Numbered from the stretch's first letter, positions 51,891-59,377 are shown. The stretch: 64,000 nucleotides of DNA from an uncultured Eudoraea sp. (GCA_947258555.1 CAMYJF010000003.1:1-64000), one strand, 5' to 3'. The notes: generated from the letters alone by a model not told the origin. Program-made: numbers and translations.

Positions 51891-54527
51891 ATGAAGATAC
51901 GCGAGATAAATGCCATGAGAGGACCGAACTATTGGTCGGTGAGAAGACATAAGCTTATTGTAATGGTCCTGGACCTGGAGACCATGGAGGATTACCCCAC
52001 GAATAAAGTGCCCGGTTTCGCGGAGCGGCTAAAGGCCATGTTCCCGAGTATGTATTCGCATCGCTGTTCAGAAGGATGTGAAGGTGGGTTTTTCATGCGC
52101 GTAGATGAGGGTACGTGGATGGGGCATGTAATTGAACATATCGCTCTTGAGATCCAGACACTTGCTGGTATGGACACCGGATTTGGGAGAACCAGAGGGT
52201 ATGGCGAAAAGGGCGTATACCATGTTGTATTCTCATATATCGAAGAGGACGTCGGGCGTTATGCGGCAGAAGCTGCGGTACGCATTTGTGAAGCTTTGAT
52301 CTCCGGCGATACCTATGACATGGAGGAAGACATTCAACGCATGAGAGAATTGCGGGAGGCTCAACGGTTAGGGCCAAGCACAGGATCTATAGTAGAAGAG
52401 GCCGAAAGTAGGGGTATCCCGTGGATAAGGCTCAATAAATATTCCTTATGTCAATTGGGTTACGGTGCAAATCAGAAGAGGATCCAGGCCACAGTAACGA
52501 GTGAAACAAGCAGTATTGGCGTAGAATTAGCCTGTGACAAGGAAGATACCAAATTCCTTCTGGAACGAGCAGAAATAGAAGTCCCCCGCGGTGATATCAT
52601 CAGCCGTGAGAGTAGCCTTGAAGCTGCCTGTAAATATGTGGGCTTCCCTCTTGTGATTAAACCGATAGATGGGAACCATGGTCGCGGTATTACGGTAGAT
52701 ATCAATTCGATTGAGGATGCTCATGAGGCGTTCAAGATGGCAAAACAGGTCTCTGGAAGGGTAATTGTTGAAAAATTTATAACAGGTGAAGATTATCGGT
52801 TTTTAGTCATTAATTATCAATTGGTCGCAGTGGCTAAAAGAAGCCCGGCGCATGTGATCGGTAATGGGAAACATACTATTGAAGAATTGGTTGCCGAAGT
52901 GAATAAAGATCCGCGAAGGGGTTATGGGCATGAAAAAGAACTCACTGCAATAACCATTAATGAACTTACCCAAACAATTATTAAGGATGCCGGATATAAC
53001 GTTGATTCTGTACTGGCCGAGGGCGAAAAACTGATCCTTAAGGATACCGCTAATCTAAGTACCGGTGGGACAGCCGAAGATATGACGGATATTGTTCACC
53101 CGGCTAATGTATCCATGGCAGAACGTATTTCAAAGATAATTGACCTGGACATATGCGGTATCGATGTTATGACCAGTGATATCAGCAAACCCCTTTCCGA
53201 GACAGGGGGCGCCATACTGGAAGTGAATGCAGGACCTGGATTCCGGATGCATTTGGCTCCAACCACAGGATTACCACGCAATGTCGCTGCACCGGTAGTA
53301 GACAAATTGTTCCCTAGACAGGGTGATACAGGCCGGATACCTATTATAGCAGTTACCGGGACAAATGGAAAAACCACCACTACTCGATTGATCGCCCATA
53401 TGGCAAAAATGAAAGGTTACCGCGTTGGATATACGACCAGCGATGGTGTGTATATCCAAAACCGGTTATTGATGAAAGGAGATTGCACGGGGCCGGCAAG
53501 TACCGAATTTGTTTTGAAAGACCCGACTGTAAACTTTGCGGTCCTGGAATGTGCCAGAGGTGGTTTGTTGCGGGCCGGTTTAGGATTTAAGAATTGTGAT
53601 GTTGGCATCGTTACCAATGTGGCTGCAGATCATCTTGGCCTAAAAGGAATAAATACGACAGAAGATTTGGCACGTGTTAAAGGTGTTATACCGGAAACTG
53701 TATTGCCCGAGGGCTATGCCATTCTCAATGCCGATGATGATCTTGTGTACGACATGAAACGCAACATTAATTGCAATCTTGCACTATTTTCAATGGATGA
53801 AAATAATCCTCGTATTCAGGCCTTACAGCGTATAGGAGGGATAACTGCAGTCTATGAGAACGGATACATCACGCTTTGTAGGGGAACCTGGAAAATGCGT
53901 ATTATGAAAGCAGAAAAAATTCCGTTGACCTTTGGCGGTAAAGCCACCTTTATGATTCAGAATATCTTGCCGGCGGTGATCGCTGGAAATGTGAAGGGCT
54001 TTGGGATTGAGGATATGAAAGCAGCCCTCGAAACTTTTATTCCCTCTGCTGCCCAAACACCGGGAAGACTCAATCTATTTAAATTCAATAATTTCAATAT
54101 ACTGCTGGATTATGCACATAATCCCGCTGGCATGAGGGCCTTAAAAAATTTCTGTGATCATTTGGACGCTACCGTTAAGGTGGGGATAATCGCAGGAATT
54201 GGAGACCGAAGGGAGGAAGACAATATTGAAATGGGAAGCATTGCTGCCGAGATGTTTGATGAAATCATCATACGTCAGGATAAAAATCTAAGAGGCCGCA
54301 CAGAAGAAGAACTCATCAAAACGCTCAATGATGGGATCAGGAAAAAGGATCCCAATAAAAAAACAACGATAATACCTTCAGAACGCGAAGCTATTCACTA
54401 TGCGGTTACTCATGCACAAAAAGGTTCATTAATAGTACTTTGCAGTGATGTGGTACCTGATGCCTTGGAACTAGTGCAAGATCTAAAAGCAAAGGAAACC
54501 ATTGGCGAGCTCATAACATCGGAGTAA
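51891..54527 (+). CDS. cphA: Cyanophycin synthetase
   Basis: 878 aa, length of the primer-dependent CphA1 type. N-terminal domain (MKIREINAMRGPNYWSVRRH, with FFMRVDEGTWMGHVIEHIALEIQ), ATP-grasp domain (about residues 210-475: GFPLVIKPIDGNHGRGITVDI, VEKFITGEDYRFLVIN, ILEVNAGPGFRMHLAP) and C-terminal Mur-ligase domain (IPIIAVTGTNGKTTTTRLIAHMA at about 483-505, VLECARGGLLRAGLGF, LLDYAHNPAGMRAL). It adds Asp to the backbone and Arg to its side chains, each with ATP. Divergent from cphB; with iaaA nearby the window holds a complete synthesis and recycling set. Confidence 0.95.
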   Translation: MKIREINAMRGPNYWSVRRHKLIVMVLDLETMEDYPTNKVPGFAERLKAMFPSMYSHRCSEGCEGGFFMRVDEGTWMGHVIEHIALEIQTLAGMDTGFGRTRGYGEKGVYHVVFSYIEEDVGRYAAEAAVRICEALISGDTYDMEEDIQRMRELREAQRLGPSTGSIVEEAESRGIPWIRLNKYSLCQLGYGANQKRIQATVTSETSSIGVELACDKEDTKFLLERAEIEVPRGDIISRESSLEAACKYVGFPLVIKPIDGNHGRGITVDINSIEDAHEAFKMAKQVSGRVIVEKFITGEDYRFLVINYQLVAVAKRSPAHVIGNGKHTIEELVAEVNKDPRRGYGHEKELTAITINELTQTIIKDAGYNVDSVLAEGEKLILKDTANLSTGGTAEDMTDIVHPANVSMAERISKIIDLDICGIDVMTSDISKPLSETGGAILEVNAGPGFRMHLAPTTGLPRNVAAPVVDKLFPRQGDTGRIPIIAVTGTNGKTTTTRLIAHMAKMKGYRVGYTTSDGVYIQNRLLMKGDCTGPASTEFVLKDPTVNFAVLECARGGLLRAGLGFKNCDVGIVTNVAADHLGLKGINTTEDLARVKGVIPETVLPEGYAILNADDDLVYDMKRNINCNLALFSMDENNPRIQALQRIGGITAVYENGYITLCRGTWKMRIMKAEKIPLTFGGKATFMIQNILPAVIAGNVKGFGIEDMKAALETFIPSAAQTPGRLNLFKFNNFNILLDYAHNPAGMRALKNFCDHLDATVKVGIIAGIGDRREEDNIEMGSIAAEMFDEIIIRQDKNLRGRTEEELIKTLNDGIRKKDPNKKTTIIPSEREAIHYAVTHAQKGSLIVLCSDVVPDALELVQDLKAKETIGELITSE

Positions 54528-54606
54528 CACATTCCGTAGAATGAAGTGGTCAGCAAATCGTAATTTATAAAATTTGTACTAACACACATTTAAATAATTA
54601 TTTTTT

Positions 54607-55365
54607 ATGTCCGAACAACTTCATAAAATGACGGAACAGCATTGTTCCAATCCTCCTGCTAAATACGATGATCTAATAGCCCTTTTTCTTAACTGTACTT
54701 TAAACCGCACTCCGGTTTTATCGCATACAGAAGGGGTTATCCAAATAGCGCAAAAAATTTTTGAGGCCAATGGTGTGTCTACTAAGATCATCAGGCCTGT
54801 AGATTATGAGATCCCGGCCGGCTTGGGTCTGGATATGTCAGAAACCCCGGAATGGGATAAGGACGACTGGCCACAAATCCAAAAGGAAATTGACGCCTGC
54901 GATATTCTCATTATCTGCACCTCGGTATGGTTAGGAGAAAAATCCTCAGTTTGCAATCGCACCCTGGAACGGATGTATGGCTATACCCATCAATTCAATG
55001 AAAAAGGTCAATACCGGGATTATGGTAAGGTCGGCGCTACCCTTATCACCGGGAATGAAGATGGCGTTAAACATTGCGCCATGAACATTTTATTCTCGCT
55101 TTCACATATTGGATACACCGTACCCCCACAGGCCGACGCGGGCTGGATGGGTGAAGCCGGACCTGGTCCGTCGTATCGGGATGAAGGCTCAGGCGGACCC
55201 GAAAATGATTTTACGAACAGGAATACTACCTTCCTTGTTTGGAATTGCCTCCACCTGGCCAGGATGCTGAAAGACCAGGGCGGGATCCCTGCGCATGGCA
55301 ATCAACCCGATGAATGGGAGGCCGGATGCAAAGCAGGTTTTGATAGCCCGGAGCACAAGCGGTAA
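54607..55365 (+). CDS. Flavodoxin-fold NAD(P)H-dependent oxidoreductase
   Basis: 252 aa. The flavodoxin/WrbA-like fold is suggested by LIALFLNCTLNRTPVLSHTEGVI (FMN phosphate loop), CDILIICTSVWLGEKSSVCNRTLERMYG and GKVGATLITGNEDGVKHCAMNILFSLSHIGYTVPPQADAGWMGEAGPGPSY. It probably binds FMN and reduces quinones or related compounds; substrate not known. It lies 79 bp after cphA with no terminator between, but functional linkage to cyanophycin is not implied. Repeat elements follow it. Confidence 0.8.
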   Translation: MSEQLHKMTEQHCSNPPAKYDDLIALFLNCTLNRTPVLSHTEGVIQIAQKIFEANGVSTKIIRPVDYEIPAGLGLDMSETPEWDKDDWPQIQKEIDACDILIICTSVWLGEKSSVCNRTLERMYGYTHQFNEKGQYRDYGKVGATLITGNEDGVKHCAMNILFSLSHIGYTVPPQADAGWMGEAGPGPSYRDEGSGGPENDFTNRNTTFLVWNCLHLARMLKDQGGIPAHGNQPDEWEAGCKAGFDSPEHKR

Positions 55366-55388
55366 TACTGACACCAAACTACAGACAA

Positions 55389-55437
55389 CCCCTCGACTCT
55401 ACTGAGACTGCGCTCAGCATGAATGCTCGGGGTGACA
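55389..55437 (+). repeat. Dispersed CCCCTCGACT...CTCGGGGTGACA-type palindromic repeat
   Basis: Imperfect inverted repeat beginning CCCCTCGACTCTACTGAG and ending GCTCGGGGTGACA. I recognise the type as a short palindromic element scattered between genes in many flavobacterial genomes; only this copy is seen here. Confidence 0.55.
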
Positions 55438-55452
55438 CCATCAACTGAACAC

Positions 55453-55548
55453 TGTCAACAGTCAACCCTCCTTCGCCAGCCTACTTCGCCGAAGTAGCTC
55501 GGCTACGAAGGCCGAAAGGCTAAGGCGGACAGGCAGTCAACGGTCAAC
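55453..55548 (+). repeat. Dispersed intergenic repeat, copy A
   Basis: Starts with GTCAACAGTCAAC and contains CCTTCGCCAGCCTACTTCG, an inverted CGAAGTAG/CTACGAAG pair, and ends GGCGGACAGGCAGTCAA. The same block recurs at 58029-58118 (nearly identical) and, interrupted, at 58121-58269. Located between the flavodoxin-fold gene and the photolyase locus, outside coding sequence. Confidence 0.85.
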
Positions 55549-55660
55549 GGATTACTTCGTATTCGATTACTACAGATCCCCGACCGATTCGTCTAAGTTG
55601 GTTGCGCGCCCTGATGGTTTTGCCATTCAGGTAGGCGATAAAGAACTTAAATATTTTCAT
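55544..55660 (-). CDS. Possible 38-aa basic peptide downstream of the photolyase gene
   Basis: A minus-strand frame from ATG 55660 to TGA 55544 reads MKIFKFFIAYLNGKTIRARN, then a basic stretch RRIGRGSVVIEYEVIR. It begins 33 bases after the photolyase stop and its stop codon lies in the edge of repeat copy A. It may be a short gene or the truncated end of one cut by the repeat. Not recognised. Confidence 0.3.
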   Translation of the reverse strand: MKIFKFFIAYLNGKTIRARNQLRRIGRGSVVIEYEVIR

Positions 55661-55693
55661 GAAACCGGAATCTACTTCGGTCCTGGATTAAAG

Positions 55694-57178
55694 CTAGCTT
55701 TCTAATCCAGAAAGAAACGCTTCTGCATTTTTCCAATGTCCGTCTTTTTTCTCTTTCGTCATCTTGTCAAGCGTATGCAGCAACATGTTCAATCTGGGAT
55801 TCGACTGAAAAAAAACCCGGTGCTTGTCCATAAATTTCCAAAAAAGTCCATCCCATGTGTCTTGCCATTTCCCCTTTTTGTAATTGCTCATTTTCATCAA
55901 GTAGTTGCTACTACTTATATAAGGCTTGGTGGCCATTAACCCACCATCTGAAAACTGACTCATTCCATAAACATTGGGAACCATCACCCAATCATAGGCA
56001 TCAATAAAAAGTTCCATAAACCATCGGTATACTTCGTTAGGGTCAAATTCACACAGTAGCATAAAATTCCCTAAAACCATTAAACGTTCAATATGATGGC
56101 AATAACCTGTTTCCAAGATTTTCGTAATGGTCTGGTCTACAGGATCAATACCCGTAGTACCATTATAAAAGGAAGGGGGTATCTTCTTAGTAAAACGCCA
56201 ATAATTAAGGGTTCTCTGATCACTACCCCGTATCTGGTATATTCCTCTGATAAACTCTCGCCAGCCTATTATCTGCCTTATGAATCCTTCTGTGGAATTT
56301 AAGGGAATGTCGTTGTCATCGGCAAAAACCAAACTACTTTTTAATATGTACTCCGGTAAGATTAGTCCAACATTTAACATCGGAGTCAAGACACTGTGGT
56401 TCAATATTGATTGATTAGCCACAATGGCATCCTCATAATTACCGAATTCCATAAAGCGCTCTTCAAGGAATTTAATGAGCCATTCTTTTGTGTCATTAAA
56501 GTTCGTTGGGTACAATGGCTGTTCTGTTACATATCCTAAATGATGTGAGAAATGGTCTTTTACATACGTCTTTGCTTCTTGATAATATTCATCTGAATCC
56601 GGGAATGTTATGGGCGGTGGGATTTTATTGGCTGGATATTTTTTTCGATTTTCCGTATCATACGTCCATTTACCCCCCTTGGGCTTACCATCATTTTCCA
56701 GGAGAATTTTCAATCTTTTCCGCTGCTCCTTATAGAAGGTGGTTTGATAGTATTTTTTCTTGTCTTTTCTGAAAAAGTGGCCTAACTGATCTTCAGTATT
56801 GAGGAACATCGGGGATTGTAAAACCGTAGTTTTCAAATCATTTTCAATAGAAGCTTCCTCAATTCGACTACTCAACCAATTATCAACCGGATCTATGTAG
56901 TATAGGTGTTCAATTCCTAGTCGATTTAATTCGGGAACCAGTCTTCTTATATCTGAAATATCTGTAATCGCTTCTATATATTCTACCTCACAACCTTTGG
57001 ATTCTAAAAAGGACGCGTAGTTCTTCATACTGGCCCTGTGAAAAGCTATTTTTTGTTTATGAAACGGATACTGTTTAAAGAATAAATATTCTTCAATCAA
57101 ATACAGCTGTTTTACCTTATCCAAAAGAGGGGAAGACTCAAATAACTGATGTGGAAAAATTAAGCCTACACTTTTCAT
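55694..57178 (-). CDS. Cryptochrome/photolyase of the PhrB (FeS-BCP) class, cluster cysteines missing
   Basis: 494 aa. N-terminal Rossmann-like domain (SVGLIFPHQLFE), then the FAD domain typical of the bacterial (6-4) photolyase / CryB group: GFIRQIIGWREFIRGIYQ, HHIERLMVLGNFMLL, AYDWVMVPNVYGMSQFSDGG and TKPYISSSNYLMKMSNY. Where family members carry the [4Fe-4S] ligands (M-x-C before the HHI block, and CxxC plus a third Cys after the MSDY block), this protein reads GIDPVDQT and SNYKKGKWQDTWDGLFW, without Cys. Light-driven DNA repair or light sensing is the likely role. The upstream genes TIGR03643-like and Lacal_2735-like are on the same strand. Confidence 0.88.
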   Translation of the reverse strand: MKSVGLIFPHQLFESSPLLDKVKQLYLIEEYLFFKQYPFHKQKIAFHRASMKNYASFLESKGCEVEYIEAITDISDIRRLVPELNRLGIEHLYYIDPVDNWLSSRIEEASIENDLKTTVLQSPMFLNTEDQLGHFFRKDKKKYYQTTFYKEQRKRLKILLENDGKPKGGKWTYDTENRKKYPANKIPPPITFPDSDEYYQEAKTYVKDHFSHHLGYVTEQPLYPTNFNDTKEWLIKFLEERFMEFGNYEDAIVANQSILNHSVLTPMLNVGLILPEYILKSSLVFADDNDIPLNSTEGFIRQIIGWREFIRGIYQIRGSDQRTLNYWRFTKKIPPSFYNGTTGIDPVDQTITKILETGYCHHIERLMVLGNFMLLCEFDPNEVYRWFMELFIDAYDWVMVPNVYGMSQFSDGGLMATKPYISSSNYLMKMSNYKKGKWQDTWDGLFWKFMDKHRVFFQSNPRLNMLLHTLDKMTKEKKDGHWKNAEAFLSGLES

Positions 57179-57413
57179 CTCATTGCTTTTGATCCTTCAC
57201 TAGACTAGCAATATATTCACATTTTACGAAATTTTGGACCCCATTAATCACGCAAAAATTACTTGTACGTTGCCTAGGTTGACAAATTAGGACGCCTATC
57301 AAACGACATAATTTCGGAATATCAATAACAAATGAGGCCCATGATGTCTGGACGTACGACATTTCCAGTCAACTTGGTAAGCGACAAGCTCATTTTGTGA
57401 TTAATCACTGTCT

Positions 57414-57704
57414 TTACCTTTTACTGATTTTATTGCCCGTTATAGCCCGCTGTCTTGAGCATCTAAATCGGTTGATTTCCGGATTGCGCTTTTTCAAGTG
57501 CTTTTGGCTAACACCACTATTTACTCTCTTACGCCATCGTTTAAAATTAGAGCGTTTAAGATGGGTCCGCATTATCTTTATTACCCCCTTTTCCGTCAGT
57601 CCAAATTGAAAAAGTATGGCTTCAAATGGAGTGCGATCTTCCCAAGCCATCTCCAAAATTCTGTCTAATTCCCTTTCCGTAAATTCATTCCCAATGGAAA
57701 ACAT
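57414..57704 (-). CDS. TIGR03643 / DUF2805 family protein
   Basis: 96 aa. The start FTERELDRILEMAWEDRTPFEAILFQFGLTEKGVIKIMR is a helix-turn-helix-like region, followed by a strongly basic tail (KRSNFKRWRKRVNSG, LKKRNPEINRFRCSRQR). I recognise the TIGR03643 type, which is often encoded next to photolyase-family genes. It may bind nucleic acid; function unknown. Lies 235 bp upstream of the photolyase gene and 13 bp after the Lacal_2735-like gene in transcription order. Confidence 0.8.
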   Translation of the reverse strand: MFSIGNEFTERELDRILEMAWEDRTPFEAILFQFGLTEKGVIKIMRTHLKRSNFKRWRKRVNSGVSQKHLKKRNPEINRFRCSRQRAITGNKISKR

Positions 57705-57717
57705 CTTTGAAATTGGA

Positions 57718-57882
57718 TTAACTTAATTTATCTAGGCGTTTCATGACTTCTTCTGCCTCAAAGACTTTTTGATCGCTCAACTTCCTATTTGTGGCCGAAA
57801 GGCTGTGTGCTTCTTTTAATAAGCTTTGATATTGTTGTTGCAGTTTTTCCTTTTCTGTTTTCTTCTTGAATAGTCCAAACAT
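57718..57882 (-). CDS. Lacal_2735 family small protein
   Basis: 54 aa from ATG 57882 (MFGLFKKKTEKEKLQQQYQS), highly charged and helical, likely a coiled coil (LLKEAHSLSATNRKLSDQKV, then a closing EAEEVMKRLDKLS). It matches the flavobacterial Lacal_2735 family of unknown role. A longer frame from 57939 adds a non-family leader. First gene of the minus-strand set leading to the photolyase. Confidence 0.75.
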   Translation of the reverse strand: MFGLFKKKTEKEKLQQQYQSLLKEAHSLSATNRKLSDQKVFEAEEVMKRLDKLS

Positions 57883-58028
57883 CTGAATCTCTTTTAAATT
57901 GCTTCCCTGGAATGTCCTAAGGAAAGATCTAAGATACAATGAAAATTGATTTGTTTAACTTTTTTAATATTTATTTAAACATTTTTAATAACTATGGACC
58001 ATGACTCAGATCCATGAATAACTTTTGT

Positions 58029-58118
58029 GTCAACAGTCAACCCACCTTCGCCAGCCTACTTCGCCGAAGTAGCTCGGCTACGAAGGCCGAAAGGCTATGG
58101 TGGACAGGCAGTCAATAG
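58029..58118 (+). repeat. Dispersed intergenic repeat, copy B
   Basis: Nearly identical to copy A (55453-55548) from GTCAACAGTCAAC to GGACAGGCAGTCAA. The differences are few (for example CTATGGTGG in place of CTAAGGCGG). Followed at once by copy C in the same orientation. Confidence 0.85.
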
Positions 58119-58120
58119 AC

Positions 58121-58269
58121 AATCCACCTTCGCCAGCCTACTTTGCCGCCCGCGTGCCGCTGAAGCTAAAGCGGACCGCCGTTGGCAAAAGCCTATGGAG
58201 TCGGCCGAGGCGCAAGTAGTTCGGTTATGAAGGCCGAAAGGCTATGGTGGACAGGCAGTCAATAGACAA
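58121..58269 (+). repeat. Dispersed intergenic repeat, copy C, carrying an insert
   Basis: Begins CCACCTTCGCCAGCCTACTT like copies A and B, then has about 70 extra bases (from TGCCGCCCGCGTGCCGC to GGCCGAGGCG) before resuming at CAAGTAGTTCGGTTATGAAG and ending GGACAGGCAGTCAATAGAC. The insert holds its own inverted repeat (CCGCT/AGCGG). Confidence 0.75.
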
Positions 58270-58294
58270 CAGACAATGGTCAACAGATTACGCT

Positions 58295-58326
58295 CCCCCG
58301 AAGCGTGCTTTGCTCTGCTTCGGGGG
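58295..58326. repeat. Inverted repeat, 10-bp GC-rich stem
   Basis: CCCCCGAAGC (58295-58304) pairs perfectly with GCTTCGGGGG (58317-58326) around a 12-base loop. No T run on either side, so not a standard terminator. Confidence 0.75.
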
Positions 58327-58413
58327 CGTGATCCTCACTGCGCTCCCCTTTGCAAACCTGCCAGCCGGCAGGCTGGTACAAAGCCCTACCGGCTTCACCG
58401 GTGTACTTTGTTC

Positions 58414-58454
58414 TTCAAGAAAAATATCCAAGTAAACTTGGTGTTTTTCTTGAA
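58414..58454. repeat. Long hairpin next to the tRNA terminator
   Basis: TTCAAGAAAAA (58414-58424) pairs perfectly with TTTTTCTTGAA (58444-58454); an inner CCAAGT/ACTTGG stem continues after a small bulge. It follows the tRNA terminator in minus-strand order. Confidence 0.7.
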
Positions 58455-58486
58455 AAACAAAGCCACGCACATGGTGCGTGGCTTTG
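58453..58486 (-). terminator. Intrinsic terminator of the dksA-like/tRNA-Arg unit
   Basis: CAAAGCCACGCAC (58458-58470) pairs perfectly with GTGCGTGGCTTTG (58474-58486) around a 3-base loop, a 13-bp stem. On the minus strand it is followed by TTTTT. It lies 9 bases after the tRNA 3' end. Confidence 0.92.
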
Positions 58487-58495
58487 CGCTTGTAG

Positions 58496-58569
58496 TGACC
58501 GCGGGAGGATTCGAACCCCCAACCCTCAGAGCCGAAATCTGATATTCTATCCAGTTGAACTACGCGGCC
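58496..58569 (-). tRNA. tRNA-Arg (anticodon TCG)
   Basis: Read on the minus strand, 74 bases fold as a complete tRNA: acceptor GGCCGCG/CGCGGTC (one G-U pair) with discriminator A, D stem GTTC/GAAT, anticodon stem TCAGA/TCTGA with loop TTTCGGC giving anticodon TCG, a 5-base variable loop and T stem GGGGG/CCTCC with loop TTCGAAT. CCA is not encoded. The 5' end is only 3 bases after the stop of the DksA-like gene, so the tRNA is probably cut from that message. Confidence 0.96.
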
Positions 58570-58572
58570 GGA

Positions 58573-58887
58573 TTAGCGCGCGCAAGTTACGCAAAAACTG
58601 CTTGCTGGTGCTAATAAAATTCGTTCTAAGGGGATCTCTTTTTTGCATTTGGAACAGCGTCCAAATTCGGGTCTGCCCAGCAGATCCAGATGCCGTTTTA
58701 AGCCTGCGAGTCGCTCTTTTGCCTTGCGAAGTGCAGCATCTACAACGCTCTTGTTATTAATGGCATCCATACGTGAGACTCTGCCAATGGCATTATCCGG
58801 AGCTATAGGACCTGCCAAGGATTCATAACGTTCTATTTTACGAGTCGTTTTAGCAATCCCCTCTTCTAATGCCTTGCGTGGATCCAT
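58573..58887 (-). CDS. DksA/TraR family zinc-finger protein
   Basis: 104 aa. N-terminal helical part (ALEEGIAKTTRKIERYESLAGP), a segment APDNAIGRVSRMDAI with acidic-tip-like placement, a second helix (VVDAALRKAKERLAGLKRHLDLLG) and a C4 zinc finger, CSKCKKEIPLERILLAPASSFCVTC. This is the shape of short DksA-like RNA polymerase secondary-channel regulators. Role in stringent control is inference. It is 9 bp after yqeY and 3 bp before tRNA-Arg. Confidence 0.85.
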   Translation of the reverse strand: MDPRKALEEGIAKTTRKIERYESLAGPIAPDNAIGRVSRMDAINNKSVVDAALRKAKERLAGLKRHLDLLGRPEFGRCSKCKKEIPLERILLAPASSFCVTCAR

Positions 58888-58896
58888 ACCGCTGAA

Positions 58897-59349
58897 TTAC
58901 GCGCCTAATTTGGTCTTAACAATCTGGGAAATGGTTTTCCCGTCTGCCTGTCCAGCCAATTCCTTGGATACCATGCCCATAACTTTGCCCATATCCTGCA
59001 TGCCTGTTGCGCCAATGGAATCAATGGTCTGAACAACCACTTTTTCGATCTCTTCCTCGGTGAGTTGTTCCGGTAAAAATCCTGCGATGATCTCGGCTTG
59101 TGCATTTTCAGCATCAGCCAAGTCAGACCTGCCCTGCTCTACAAATAAAGCTGCGCTATCTTTTCGTTGCTTGACCAGCTTCTGAAGGATCTTCAACTCA
59201 TCAGCTTCTGCCATATCTCCTTGGGAACCCTTGTCTGTCTGAGCCAGCAATAGGGCAGATTTAATTGCCCGGAGGGATTCAAGTGCAACAGTGTCCTTAG
59301 CTTTCATGGCCTCTTTCAGGGCCGTCATTACCTTGTCTTGTAAATTCAT
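58897..59349 (-). CDS. GatB/YqeY domain protein
   Basis: 150 aa from ATG 59349 (MNLQDKVMTALKEAMKAKD). YqeY-type features: LESLRAIKSALLLAQTDKGS, ELKILQKLVKQRKDSAALFVEQGRSDLADAENAQAEII, FLPEQLTEEEIEKVV and GMQDMGKVMGMVSKELAGQADGKTIS. The fold resembles the tRNA-binding tail of GatB, but the protein acts in an unknown way. It follows the ftsZ terminator and precedes the DksA-like gene by 9 bp. Confidence 0.92.
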   Translation of the reverse strand: MNLQDKVMTALKEAMKAKDTVALESLRAIKSALLLAQTDKGSQGDMAEADELKILQKLVKQRKDSAALFVEQGRSDLADAENAQAEIIAGFLPEQLTEEEIEKVVVQTIDSIGATGMQDMGKVMGMVSKELAGQADGKTISQIVKTKLGA

Positions 59350-59377
59350 TGTGTAACTCTTATGGTTTGAATAAGAT

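Larger units (their letters stand above)
57883..58495. other. Repeat-rich intergenic region
   Basis: About 610 bp without a supported gene. It contains an AT-rich promoter-like part (57940-58028), two copies of the dispersed repeat, three strong hairpins and the tRNA terminator, each listed separately. Open frames across 58027-58542 follow repeat DNA and encode no recognisable protein. Confidence 0.7.

Noticed and set aside
49008-54527. A new defence system around ypdA-iaaA-cphB-cphA
   Set aside because: The proteins are well explained by thiol metabolism and cyanophycin turnover; no nuclease, helicase or toxin domain is present.
57180-57362. 60-codon minus-strand frame ending just before the photolyase gene
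   Set aside because: No promoter, no family features, and it occupies the expected leader of the photolyase gene.
55366-58495. Integrated mobile element
   Set aside because: Direct repeats flank the photolyase locus, but there is no transposase, integrase or target-site duplication, and the tRNA is intact without a partial copy nearby.
58027-58760. Plus-strand open frames of 60-136 codons
   Set aside because: They cover dispersed repeats, hairpins, the tRNA and the antisense of the DksA-like gene; no protein family is recognisable.
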